A DNA stretch of 64,000 nt from Candidatus Litorirhabdus singularis. GTDB taxonomy: Bacteria > Pseudomonadota > Gammaproteobacteria > Pseudomonadales > Halieaceae. Each line of letters opens with the position of its first letter. Within the stretch, counting starts at the first letter, position 1. The notes beneath the pieces are model-generated. The model was given only the letters and a program-made list of their open reading frames with translations. It was not told the origin of the DNA and did not search any database. The stretch covers positions 95,049 to 159,048 of the forward strand of contig NZ_SHNN01000006.1 of NCBI RefSeq assembly GCF_026262625.1, in the 5' to 3' direction. This document shows, in pieces, positions 47,635 through 56,533 of the stretch. The position numbers and the translations under genes were made by a program.

Positions 47635-48837
47635 TTACTGCGCTAGCTTGAGTTGCAGAAACTGGGGATAGTACAGGTCACATTTTTCCTGAATGTCCTC
47701 AAGCCGGCAGCTGTTGACCATATAGGTGCCTATAAGTGAATCGCCCTCCTGGCCTGATAGTTCAGGATGCAATTTCAGTGCATAGACAAGCAAAGGGCTC
47801 GAAGGATAGCGTTCCAGCTCCGGAGGGCTATAGAAGATCTGGCAAGGGCCAAATTGAGTAAGTGACTTGCCGGTCCTGTAACACAGGGGTGACTGGTAGC
47901 CGTAGGCGCTCTGTAAAAATAACCAGGTATGACCACTTCCCGACCAGGGTATTGGGCTGATATCGACTTCATTATTGCCGTCGATGACTATAGGACTGGG
48001 ATATTTCGCTGCAAGCGCGTCTTGGTACTGCCAGCTTCTGTCCGTATGCCATTGCGGTTCGGAGAGGTCGTACTGGAGGACTTTTGCCAGCGGCCACCTT
48101 GCTAGGTAAACGCGATTGCCAATCAACTCACCAGGACCACCGGCATAGGCATAAAGGTGGCCATCACGAACCAGAATACTGGACGACCCGGCGAGGATAT
48201 TGTGCCAATTGTTATCCACTGGCAATTGCATCTCCCGCCAATTCCAGTCAGCGGGCTCTTGCTCGTTGAGTTTTGCCATTCTTGCCTGCCAACCGATAAT
48301 CTCGAAGTTAAGCCCGGCGCAGGTATCCCCGGCAGTTGAACTGTATTCCAGCGCTCTCGCCTGCATCAGAAACACCAGAACATGACCTTCCACCAGCGCA
48401 GTAGAGCCCATCCAAAACCAGCTGCCGTCAGATTTCGTTGGCTCAAAAAATGAGGAGGGGCGCCCGTCCCTCCAGCCCCAAAAATGCTTGATTTCTGCCG
48501 TAGTTGGATCGCTGCCATATTGAACAGACATAGAATTATGAACACTAATATTGAAGCCCTTGAAACGATTACAGCGATTGCTTCCGGGTTCTGCATACAG
48601 CGTATCTCCGAACACCCACAGTATTCGTCCATCGCCCAGAGCGAGACTGTTAGCCACGTCGGCACCCTTCCACTGAAGCCCCGAGGATTCACTATGCTGA
48701 AACATTCTTGAAGCTTCTGGCCAGGGAGTCGCCACCAGTATAGGTGCAGTCGGAGAGGTAGAGCGAGGAATGTGTTCGCAGGAACAGAGGCAAAGCAATG
48801 CGAGAATACAAAAGAATTTGCGTGGACCTGGTAACAC
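47635..48837 (-). CDS. DUF4185-like beta-propeller lipoprotein
   Basis: 400 residues. The signal peptide ends in a lipobox (LLCLCSC-EH), so it is lipid-anchored. LQWKGADVANSLALGDGRIL followed by WVFGDTLY is the first-blade signature of the DUF4185/GH-like five-bladed propeller family, and later blades show similar W-x-F/W strands. The function is unknown; propellers of this kind often bind or cleave polysaccharides. Start is GTG with AGGGG eight bases upstream. Convergent with the sulfotransferase gene. Confidence 0.72.
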   Translation of the reverse strand: MLPGPRKFFCILALLCLCSCEHIPRSTSPTAPILVATPWPEASRMFQHSESSGLQWKGADVANSLALGDGRILWVFGDTLYAEPGSNRCNRFKGFNISVHNSMSVQYGSDPTTAEIKHFWGWRDGRPSSFFEPTKSDGSWFWMGSTALVEGHVLVFLMQARALEYSSTAGDTCAGLNFEIIGWQARMAKLNEQEPADWNWREMQLPVDNNWHNILAGSSSILVRDGHLYAYAGGPGELIGNRVYLARWPLAKVLQYDLSEPQWHTDRSWQYQDALAAKYPSPIVIDGNNEVDISPIPWSGSGHTWLFLQSAYGYQSPLCYRTGKSLTQFGPCQIFYSPPELERYPSSPLLVYALKLHPELSGQEGDSLIGTYMVNSCRLEDIQEKCDLYYPQFLQLKLAQ

Positions 48838-49216
48838 CGATTATCCCCTGATCTGTCAGGCAGTAGATGCCTGTTCCCTGCGGGTTTTCCCTCCAGCTTT
48901 TGAGCTGATGTTATCACATGCAGGGGTGGCCTCAATGATGAGGTGTTTTCAGGTAGATGATCGTCTGAGGATCAATGCAAATTGTAATGCTTAAATCCAG
49001 TCGCCGGCTGGGCTGGGCTGGCCCCCTGAAAGCGCGGCTTGAAATGCACAAGAGTGACTCGTTTAATCATTGGCACTGCGCAGCTAGCGAGAATGAATAT
49101 CTTGGAAATTCAGTATGAACTTCGCATAGAGGGTAACAGTACCTAAATTGCTTCTAGCGCCCCATGCCAATATACTCTTTTTCTCCCTGAACCTCGGTCT
49201 TATTGGAATATGTCTT
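48838..49216. other. Intergenic region, no gene seen
   Basis: About 380 bases between divergent genes (the lipoprotein and PhyH). No supported coding region; it should hold the two promoters, but no clear -35/-10 pairs stand out. Confidence 0.5.
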
Positions 49217-50068
49217 ATGTCCATCAATGAGAACTTTATTGTATCGCGAATTGATCAGCCGTCGACTCTGAAGGAGCGCTTCGACGAGTGGGGATACCTC
49301 TACATACAGCAGTATGTGTCGGCAGAAAAATGTGATGCCCTGATGCATGCTTTTCTGAATGAGCTTGAGCCGCATCTGCGCCTCAATACAGAGACCAGCC
49401 TTCCAGAGCTGAGTGGAGAGCCGTTCTTCGAAACGGATCCAATTTGGGATGATGTTTATCCTCGTATGCAGGCATTAGAAGTCTTCCATCAGTTTTTTCA
49501 TGATGATGAGATCCTACAGCTGATGAGAGTGGTGGCGGGAGATAAGGTGTTTGTCTACCCTATGACAATGGCCCGTATAGGTACCCCCAAAAAACTGGGC
49601 TATGAAACCCCTCCACACCAAGACGCGCACTCACACGGCGCTGGTCCGACCATGGCGGGTATGTGGGTAGCGCTGCATGATGTATCTGAGGGAATGGGTC
49701 GCCTCAAGATGCTACCCAAATCACATAAGCGGGGTGTTCGCCCAGTGTTCGAGGCGCAGGGGGTTGGCGGCGTGCAATGCGAGATCTATGATGACGAAGC
49801 CACCTGGCATGTCTCGAACGTAAAAAAGGGGGATGTCATCATTTTCAATTCATGCACCGTACACAAGGCTGAACCTAACATCCTGAGATCCGCCTCTAGA
49901 TTGAGTGTAGATACGCGTTTTTGTGATTATGGCGCACCGGTTTGGAAAGCCAACCTTGAGCCGCACCATGGATGGCGTATCGATGGGCTGAATTGGGACA
50001 GTATCTACAGTCATTGGGAAAATGACGCTCTCAAGTACTACTGGAAAGACTACCCAAACACCTACTAG
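49217..50068 (+). CDS. Phytanoyl-CoA dioxygenase (PhyH) family protein
   Basis: 283 residues of the Fe(II)/2-oxoglutarate oxygenase superfamily. The iron ligands are HxD in PPHQDAHSHGAGPT and the distal His in NSCTVHKAEPN; the 2-oxoglutarate arginine is in SASRLSVDTRF. PhyH proteins hydroxylate small molecules and some glycans or lipids. In this region a modification of a glycan or its lipid carrier is possible. The start is the ATG giving MSINENF; an in-frame upstream extension lacks support. Confidence 0.88.
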   Translation: MSINENFIVSRIDQPSTLKERFDEWGYLYIQQYVSAEKCDALMHAFLNELEPHLRLNTETSLPELSGEPFFETDPIWDDVYPRMQALEVFHQFFHDDEILQLMRVVAGDKVFVYPMTMARIGTPKKLGYETPPHQDAHSHGAGPTMAGMWVALHDVSEGMGRLKMLPKSHKRGVRPVFEAQGVGGVQCEIYDDEATWHVSNVKKGDVIIFNSCTVHKAEPNILRSASRLSVDTRFCDYGAPVWKANLEPHHGWRIDGLNWDSIYSHWENDALKYYWKDYPNTY

Positions 50069-50078
50069 CTGACGATAT

Positions 50079-52160
50079 TCAGGCTTTTCTGGCAATAATC
50101 ATCTGGCTTTTGGGCATCATTTTGTCGAATGCGGCCTTGATGCTACGCCCCTTATCATTGCTCATTAACAGCAGCCAGAGCTCTGCCCACTGCTCCAACA
50201 ACTCGCGCCGATCATCCCAGAACAGAGTCCACCAGATAACCTGGTAAAAGCCACTGTAGAATTTATCCTCAATGACAAAGCCGGCTTCTTCCACCATGTG
50301 GTCGAAAGCTTCTCGAGATAGTATCCTGATATGGTTGGGTTTCTGGAAATATTCCGGAGGAGCAATTTCCTTTTGCAGAAGCTCTCCCAGTTCATCGGGA
50401 ACCGTGAGCAAATACAGGCAGTCCGACTTTCCTATACGGTGCAGTTCGGAAAGCGCTTTAAGCGGATCTTCCACATGTTCCAGAACTTCTGTACAGATTA
50501 CTTTTGATGCTATCGAGCTCTCCAGGTCCAGGGCCTCTGCATTGGCGACAAATCCCCGATGCTTGCACCGCGTAAATTGCCGCATATTCGTTTGAGCTAT
50601 GCTTAGGCTTTCCTCACTCAAATCGCAGTAGATAACCTCCTCCGCCCACATGGCGCAGAACGCAGAGTTACCCCCCTCTCCACATCCAACGTCGACCACG
50701 GTATCTCCCGCTTCAAGTCGAAAGCCCTGCACCAATTCCTGCATCGTATTGTTATGCCAACCACTGTACTGACTGTCCTGCCAGGAGGCTCTCAGCAGCG
50801 GATCAGTTTCCAGTTGATGGGCCAATTCAGGCTTTTCCTCGACAGCTTGGGGTACCACCCCACTTTCTCCCTTGCTGAAATTGGAGGTGATGAACGACTC
50901 CAGATGCCGAGTAAGAACCTTGCGTGAGCAGTGCGCCTCAAGTCGTGAGATTGCCGCTTCGGCCTTGGATGCATAGCGCTCTATATCTCCTTTGGCGACC
51001 TTGTAGCTCTCCGTAAAGGCATCGTAAAGGGAACGCCATACCACCCTGTGCTGCATGGTACGGAAGGACTGGCGTTCATCATGTTGCCAGAATGACAATT
51101 CTTCCTGAGTATGAACGAGGAAGCCAATATCCTCATTCATGTAATCTGCAAGCGCCGTGCTCGCCGGTGCCACCGCGGGTATTCCGGCGGACAGAAACTC
51201 CATCAGCGGCAGGCATTGCCCTTCCCCGAAAGAGGTGTTTACGTAGTAGCTAGTGCCTGCTATCAGCTTGTTATATTCAGGCTGCTCCAGGTACGACTTG
51301 ATTACAATAACCCGGCAATTCAGGGGTGCAAGGCGCGCGAGATACTTTGCCACCTCATCACTGAACTCTACAATATGACTCGCCGATATTTTGATGAGCA
51401 AGGTGGCATCGCTGGTGTCCCTAAAGGCCCAGCAGAATGCTGTCAACATGTCCTGCCAGTTTTTTCGTAGATCATAGGGATTGAAGAGCGAGGTATAGAT
51501 TACCCCCTGTAACGATACTGAACTTCGAACGTCCTCAATACTGGCGTCAGTATCGTCGGATTCGCTACCGGAAATCGGCTCCGGCTCAAAGCTTTGACCC
51601 AGTGCCATATGATGGCTGTCTAATAGGATTCCGGTAAAGCGCAGGCTGTAGTTCTTGATAGGCTCGAGACGGTGAGTGTCTGCTCTAACCGACTCAACGT
51701 CATCCCAGACGCCACAGGGAAGGGAGAGAATTGGAAAGTCCTGCCCCATCGCATTCCTGACTGCTTCGACAGTGTATTGGGAGTGGGTAATAGCGGCACC
51801 CGCCGCTCGCAATGCAATCCTCCAGTCGTTCTTCTCGTTAGCTGCCCAACTTTCGCAAGGAATTGTATCGAACTCCCAGGCAAATACGGGAAGAGATGGA
51901 CAGGGCAGGCCGGTAAAAAAGTTATGCGGCGCTGAAAAGTGCAGGAATACGCAGGGCTCCTGACGCGCAACCAGCTCCTCACACTGCCCCCTCACATCCG
52001 CCTCATCAGCAGCGATAAGCACGGTGCCCAGCTTATCGAGCACTGGCAGGAACTGTTTCAGCACAAAGTAGTAGCTGTATTCTGGCTGACCCAGCTCAGT
52101 GGAAATTGTTGCTTCGGTTGTTTTTGAATAAACAATAAAGTGCATAGCGTTATTGACCAT
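50079..52160 (-). CDS. Fused GT4-type glycosyltransferase and SAM methyltransferase
   Basis: 693 residues. The first about 400 form a GT-B glycosyltransferase: FSAPHNFFTGLPCPSLPVFA, LFNPYDLRKNWQDMLTAFCW and VNTSFGEGQCLPLMEFLSAG with the donor-binding Glu pattern. From about residue 480 comes a class I methyltransferase (GDTVVDVGCGEGGNSAFCAM, VICTEVLEHVEDPLKALSEL). The two activities probably add and methylate the same sugar. It follows the GT2-GT4 gene by 58 bases, and its start lies in a 57-bp tandem repeat that duplicates the end of that gene; ATGs at 52160 and 52145 are both possible. Confidence 0.86.
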   Translation of the reverse strand: MVNNAMHFIVYSKTTEATISTELGQPEYSYYFVLKQFLPVLDKLGTVLIAADEADVRGQCEELVARQEPCVFLHFSAPHNFFTGLPCPSLPVFAWEFDTIPCESWAANEKNDWRIALRAAGAAITHSQYTVEAVRNAMGQDFPILSLPCGVWDDVESVRADTHRLEPIKNYSLRFTGILLDSHHMALGQSFEPEPISGSESDDTDASIEDVRSSVSLQGVIYTSLFNPYDLRKNWQDMLTAFCWAFRDTSDATLLIKISASHIVEFSDEVAKYLARLAPLNCRVIVIKSYLEQPEYNKLIAGTSYYVNTSFGEGQCLPLMEFLSAGIPAVAPASTALADYMNEDIGFLVHTQEELSFWQHDERQSFRTMQHRVVWRSLYDAFTESYKVAKGDIERYASKAEAAISRLEAHCSRKVLTRHLESFITSNFSKGESGVVPQAVEEKPELAHQLETDPLLRASWQDSQYSGWHNNTMQELVQGFRLEAGDTVVDVGCGEGGNSAFCAMWAEEVIYCDLSEESLSIAQTNMRQFTRCKHRGFVANAEALDLESSIASKVICTEVLEHVEDPLKALSELHRIGKSDCLYLLTVPDELGELLQKEIAPPEYFQKPNHIRILSREAFDHMVEEAGFVIEDKFYSGFYQVIWWTLFWDDRRELLEQWAELWLLLMSNDKGRSIKAAFDKMMPKSQMIIARKA

Positions 52161-52269
52161 CCTGGTATTCGTAAAAGGGCTTGCGAGAAAGTATTCGCCT
52201 TATCTGCTTCTGACCATACTAGTATTCGTGCACGGACTTGCGAGAAAGCATTCGCTTTATCTTCTTCTG
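52156..52269. repeat. 57-bp imperfect tandem duplication
   Basis: Two adjacent 57-bp units, 52156-52212 and 52213-52269, differ at about a dozen positions. The right-hand unit encodes the C-terminal end of the GT2-GT4 protein (QKKIKRMLSRKSVHEY and stop). The left-hand unit still reads in the same frame as QKQIRRILSRKPFYEY, but after the stop. It also contains the start codon of the next gene. 57 bases is exactly 19 codons. Confidence 0.85.
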
Positions 52270-54408
52270 CAGACTGTAAGGCATCACAACAGAAACCCAT
52301 GCAAGCCTGGGGTGCATGCGAAGCTTGATCAGTAGCTGATATATTTTCGCCTTCAGCCCCACGCCTCTGGGGACGTTTTTCTCGAGAAGAGCCTCTATAC
52401 TATCTATCGAAGGCATCTCAGTATTTTTTCCCGAGCGTGAAGCGTTTTTGATGATTTCATAAAATTCGCCGCTGTAATAGGGGGGCACTTTCTGCTGCTG
52501 CTCCCATACTTTGACGGCGCCGGAATCGCTGCGAATCTCTTCTGCAAAAGTCTTGATCTCCAGTAGCCACTCGTCGACGGTGGATTGATAGGGTACCACC
52601 TTCGTGAAAGGTCTCCCCCTTGTGCGCTCCTGCAGTGCGCCAATATCGGTGACCATCACCGGAAGGCCCATCTCCATTACCGTACTCAGAGTAAAACAAT
52701 AGGTCTCTGAGCACAGGCAGGGGTACCAGATAAAGTTCGGTTTGAAATTGTCCAGTAAGCCTTTGAGCTGGGTTTCTTGATAAACACCGTGGGTAACAAC
52801 GGCGCTAGACAGTGGACGATAGGCAAATCCCACCAGGTAAAACTCGATTGCCAAGCCTTGGCGGCGTGCTTTCTCGGCCACGCTCTCAAGAATATCTGCG
52901 CCTTTCTCTTTGCCGAGGGCGCCTAGAATTCCGACACGCACCGGCGAGTGCTCAAAAATGCTCCTAATCTGTACCGGCGGATAGCACCCTATAAGCTCAG
53001 CGTCCAGATGATTTCGTACCTCCACACAATAGCCCGGATAGTGCTTTTCAAATATATCTCGCACACTATTGCTGGGAGCGATCACAAACGAAGCGTTCTC
53101 AAAAAGCGAATCGCATAAAGCTCTCCACTCGACAACCGACAAGCCGCTACCTGCGATGATATCCTTCTTGAACAAAGCGGATTTGGTCATGCGCTCCGGA
53201 GAGAACCGCCCCTCTGAGTCGGTGAGCGTGGGATTGGCGGAAATCAGGTAGTAATCATGCAGTATCAGCGCATACTCACTGTCAGCGACCCTGAGCAGGT
53301 TCTGTACCTGTGTTTCCAGTCCCTTGATGTGATTGACCAGGGTAAAATTGGGCTTGATCGACTGGATAATGGAGAAGAGCAGCTCCTCTTCCTTGTCAAC
53401 ATCCAGAGACAATTGCAGGCCCTGTAGCCACTGTGGAAGAGTGATAATCCAGTCACCCCTATCGCCGGGCTCGATAACTACAAAATGTGCATTGCGCTGG
53501 TAGAATTGCCGCAGGTCGTTGATGTATTTGTTGGCGCCTCCGCCCATGCCGTGATTGAGCACGAGTACCACAGGTTCATCACAGTGCTGGAGCAGGGATA
53601 GTGCCGCCTGAAAACGATATGCCTTGAGCGGGTCGCGGCCGATAAATTGTGTCACCAGCACGCCGTAATTGGGGTGTCGCGCTAGCATAATATCCGCCGC
53701 TTTCTCCATGAGTTGCTTTTTTTCAGTGCCGAAACTTTCACCGCCCGAGTGGAAAACAAAGAGATTGGTGCAAAGAACATTGCGAAAGCCTGATTCGGCA
53801 GCACGCCTGCAGAAATCATTCTCCTCGCCATATCCGCGACCAAAGCGTTTGGCGTCAAAGCTGCCGACCTTATCTAGCGCCTCTCGGCGTAAATACATAC
53901 AAAAACCAACACCGGTCGGAATGTCAACGGCATCAGCTGGCATCGTGTCCCGAAAGATTCTGTCCATTGACTTGTGAGACATACCCCAGGGCAAATCATT
54001 GTCTTGACAAAAATTAGGGAACGAGCATATTTCACCGTTGTTTGTGAACGGTGTGATCGTGGCTATAGTCGCGTCGCGCTCAGCCAGAAAAAGCATGCGG
54101 TCTATCCAGCCATCAGGGACCAGGGTATCGCTATTGAGGATGATGCAATCAGAACTTCCGGCGAGCTGAAAGCCAAGGTTTACGGTTTTTACGAATCCCA
54201 GATTTTGCTGATTCTTATGCAACTGGATATCTGTCGTGCGGTCGAGTTCTTCCAGGTAGGCCTCTAGATCAGGCTCCGGCCCAGCATCATAAATGACCAA
54301 CAGTTCATGGGCGCTTTCGCATACAGACTGCTGGACGCTCTCCAGACAGGCCTTGACTATTTCAAGACCGCTATAAACCGGGACAATCACAGTGAGAGAA
54401 TTATTCAC
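52219..54408 (-). CDS. Two-domain glycosyltransferase (GT2 plus GT4)
   Basis: 729 residues. The N-terminal GT2 domain (about 1-230) has LTVIVPVYSGLEIVKACLES, ILNSDTLVPDGWIDRML with the DxD-like NSD, and GYGEENDFCRRA. The C-terminal half is GT4-like: VLNHGMGGGANKYINDL, VRVGILGALGKEKGADILES and STVMEMGLPVMVTDIG. Such proteins can polymerise or extend a glycan by adding two sugars in turn. First gene of a two-gene operon with the GT4-methyltransferase fusion. Its C-terminus is duplicated downstream. Confidence 0.9.
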   Translation of the reverse strand: MNNSLTVIVPVYSGLEIVKACLESVQQSVCESAHELLVIYDAGPEPDLEAYLEELDRTTDIQLHKNQQNLGFVKTVNLGFQLAGSSDCIILNSDTLVPDGWIDRMLFLAERDATIATITPFTNNGEICSFPNFCQDNDLPWGMSHKSMDRIFRDTMPADAVDIPTGVGFCMYLRREALDKVGSFDAKRFGRGYGEENDFCRRAAESGFRNVLCTNLFVFHSGGESFGTEKKQLMEKAADIMLARHPNYGVLVTQFIGRDPLKAYRFQAALSLLQHCDEPVVLVLNHGMGGGANKYINDLRQFYQRNAHFVVIEPGDRGDWIITLPQWLQGLQLSLDVDKEEELLFSIIQSIKPNFTLVNHIKGLETQVQNLLRVADSEYALILHDYYLISANPTLTDSEGRFSPERMTKSALFKKDIIAGSGLSVVEWRALCDSLFENASFVIAPSNSVRDIFEKHYPGYCVEVRNHLDAELIGCYPPVQIRSIFEHSPVRVGILGALGKEKGADILESVAEKARRQGLAIEFYLVGFAYRPLSSAVVTHGVYQETQLKGLLDNFKPNFIWYPCLCSETYCFTLSTVMEMGLPVMVTDIGALQERTRGRPFTKVVPYQSTVDEWLLEIKTFAEEIRSDSGAVKVWEQQQKVPPYYSGEFYEIIKNASRSGKNTEMPSIDSIEALLEKNVPRGVGLKAKIYQLLIKLRMHPRLAWVSVVMPYSLQKKIKRMLSRKSVHEY

Positions 54409-54838
54409 AAATTGTGTACCTGCTGAATACCAGAGTGAAATCGTGACGCAATGATCCTCCTAGCGCTGATTTCTCAGCCTGAGTAACCTCAACCGAATGA
54501 TATCGCGATTGCTGTCGCCCAACATATTTAGTGGTTTAGAACAGACAACACGAAGTGACTAAACAAACGATGTACTCCATGGAATTTGAAGCCGTTGGTA
54601 CTACTAGCCATGCAGAAATCGCGTGAATTGTTGCAGTGTTACGTCAGTGGTGCAAGCAACTTTAGGGTAAAGCCTAATTTACGTCGAATCCGCGACAACG
54701 GAGTACCTTGTTGCCTCTGCCACTGATTATCTTTAATCAAATATTTCAATAGCTTACATTCGGTCTGACGATTTTCGCAAATATCTGGCTGACCCTCAAT
54801 TTCTTGAGTATAAATGGCTCGCCGTCAGGATGACTGAT
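54409..54838. other. Intergenic region, no gene seen
   Basis: About 430 AT-rich bases between two minus-strand genes. No coding region or recognisable element is seen. Confidence 0.5.
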
Positions 54839-55879
54839 TCAGTTTTGGTACCCGCCTCGCTGTGAGGCCGCTATAATACGAATAATTTCTTCAGTCTCAG
54901 GTAATTCGGGCGGCTGCCAAGGCACTGTACTTTGCGGCAGTGGCGAAAAAAATAATGTGCCATCGGCTCTACCCAGATAGGTTTTAGCAATGTGGTCGTA
55001 TTGCGTTCTCTGGTAGTGCTCAAGCATAGACAGTCTTTCTTCTGGGGAAAAAAGCGGAGACCTGTCTGAAAAAGGATCGTTCTTTTGTAGGTAATTGCTA
55101 AGCCTCCCGTACTCAGCGCGTGCAATGCCGCTGATTCGTGCGTGATCCAGAATATAGTTAGCCTGGTTACTCATTTTTTTGTTGATAGTGGTCGTGCCGA
55201 TGTCTAAACCACTAGTTTTGACTCCGATGATATTTAAAAAATCGACAATCAAGCCTTTCGGCATTTGTTCTTGTTCGAGTGGCCGAACTATAAGGTTTTC
55301 TCGACCAAAGACTCTTGCTAATTCATCCAGACTCGTTGCGTAAAGACTCTGAGAATCCAGCTGTACTTGATAATCAATATAGGCCTTTAGGCCCGTGGGA
55401 TGACTCCTTTCGCTAGGGAATTTAAGATCCTGAGCGTATTTCGATTGCCACCAATAATCATGCCGCCGAAGGTAGATGATTATGCGGCAATTGAAGTCGG
55501 AGAAAAAATCTTTAAGCTCACTGATATCTCGATGGCCCGAGAAGAACTCTGAACTCCAGACAATAGCTTTGTATTGACCCGTATCAACGTATTGATTAAC
55601 CAAGCTGCTTAACTCTTCGAGTTTAGAACCCTTGTCTTTCACTTCACGCGGGCCAAAATTAAAAAGCGAACTAAACGCGTAATGAGCATCATTAACAATA
55701 AATGAATCAGGATAGAGAACCCCGTTTTTTACAAGTATTTCACGGTTGTTATTCAGCCAGAACTGAATGCTTGAACTGGCCGCTTTGGCCATGCCAAAAT
55801 GAAAATATATGGTTGGCTTTTTCTTGCCGCTTTGATCTTGGATATTGCTTTTAGTCAGGTACTTTTTGAAGATTTTCAT
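54839..55879 (-). CDS. Sulfotransferase family protein, paralog B
   Basis: 346 residues, paralog of the gene at 46635. PTIYFHFGMAKAASSSIQFW is the PAPS loop and RIIIYLRRHDYWWQSKYAQD the 3'-phosphate site. The lysine of the loop is kept although KTxS/T has become KAAS. It carries a basic N-terminal extension of about 20 residues (MKIFKKYLTKSN) absent from paralog A. It is on the opposite strand from paralog A and isolated from other genes by long gaps. Confidence 0.82.
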   Translation of the reverse strand: MKIFKKYLTKSNIQDQSGKKKPTIYFHFGMAKAASSSIQFWLNNNREILVKNGVLYPDSFIVNDAHYAFSSLFNFGPREVKDKGSKLEELSSLVNQYVDTGQYKAIVWSSEFFSGHRDISELKDFFSDFNCRIIIYLRRHDYWWQSKYAQDLKFPSERSHPTGLKAYIDYQVQLDSQSLYATSLDELARVFGRENLIVRPLEQEQMPKGLIVDFLNIIGVKTSGLDIGTTTINKKMSNQANYILDHARISGIARAEYGRLSNYLQKNDPFSDRSPLFSPEERLSMLEHYQRTQYDHIAKTYLGRADGTLFFSPLPQSTVPWQPPELPETEEIIRIIAASQRGGYQN

Positions 55880-56085
55880 AAGCTGATTATCATAAAAGTT
55901 GCTGAAGCCCTTCCAATTACGTTTTGTAGTGCTGGTGGAATACGAACACCTGAATTGGCCGCTAGCATGGATTACTTGCCGATAGAGCTCAAGATATTAC
56001 CGAGCTCAATCGTACCGGAAAAATCAGATAAGCAACAGTTCGTCGGAGAGTCTGATGCCGGACGGAGAGCGGAGGCGCGTTCAAC

Positions 56086-56271
56086 ATGCTGGCGAATGGC
56101 AAGTATGCCGTTGGTGGCGGTGCCGATGAACCTCACCGTCCGGAGTAGACACTGCTCTACCAACTCATCAACGTGCACTACTCTGCCTTGGTGAAGCAAC
56201 TGGCCCAGCCGCACAAATGGCCGCCCGACCATGTCCAGCGGGAATTTGAAATTCATGTGAATGATGGATAA
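56086..56271 (+). pseudogene. IS91-family transposase N-terminal fragment
   Basis: From ATG 56086 the frame reads GGADEPHRPE, a TAG stop at 56146-56148, then TLLYQLINVHYSALVKQLAQ and PPDHVQREFEIHVNDG before a stop at 56269. The pattern RPExTLLYQLIxxHYxxF...xVQREFE is the opening of IS91-type transposases (before their CxxC zinc region). The rest of the gene is missing. Confidence 0.65.
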
Positions 56272-56533
56272 CCTGAAGCGATCTTTTCTGCCCAGGGCGC
56301 CGTTATACCCTGTATGAACGAAACGTATCTTTTCAAAATAACACTTCGACACAATGTGAGAGGCCAACCTAAAACAGTGAAATCTAAAGATTCTTTTGTG
56401 GAGCCTGAAGCTTCTATCACCCCGCGTGCCATTTGGCGAAGTGATGAAGTGGTCGTAGCAGAAGATGCCAATATTGTTCATTCAATTGCCCTTAATGAGA
56501 TTTTGGGGCATACGGATGAGGGTTGGGAGGAAT
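56272..56533. other. Region without supported gene
   Basis: Open frames occur on both strands here but none has recognisable motifs. It may be the decayed remainder of whatever the IS91 fragment inserted into. Confidence 0.4.

Noticed and set aside
55972..56481. 169-codon minus-strand open frame between the sulfotransferase and cytochrome genes
   Set aside because: It is the complement of the IS91-type fragment at 56086-56271 and has no recognisable domain.
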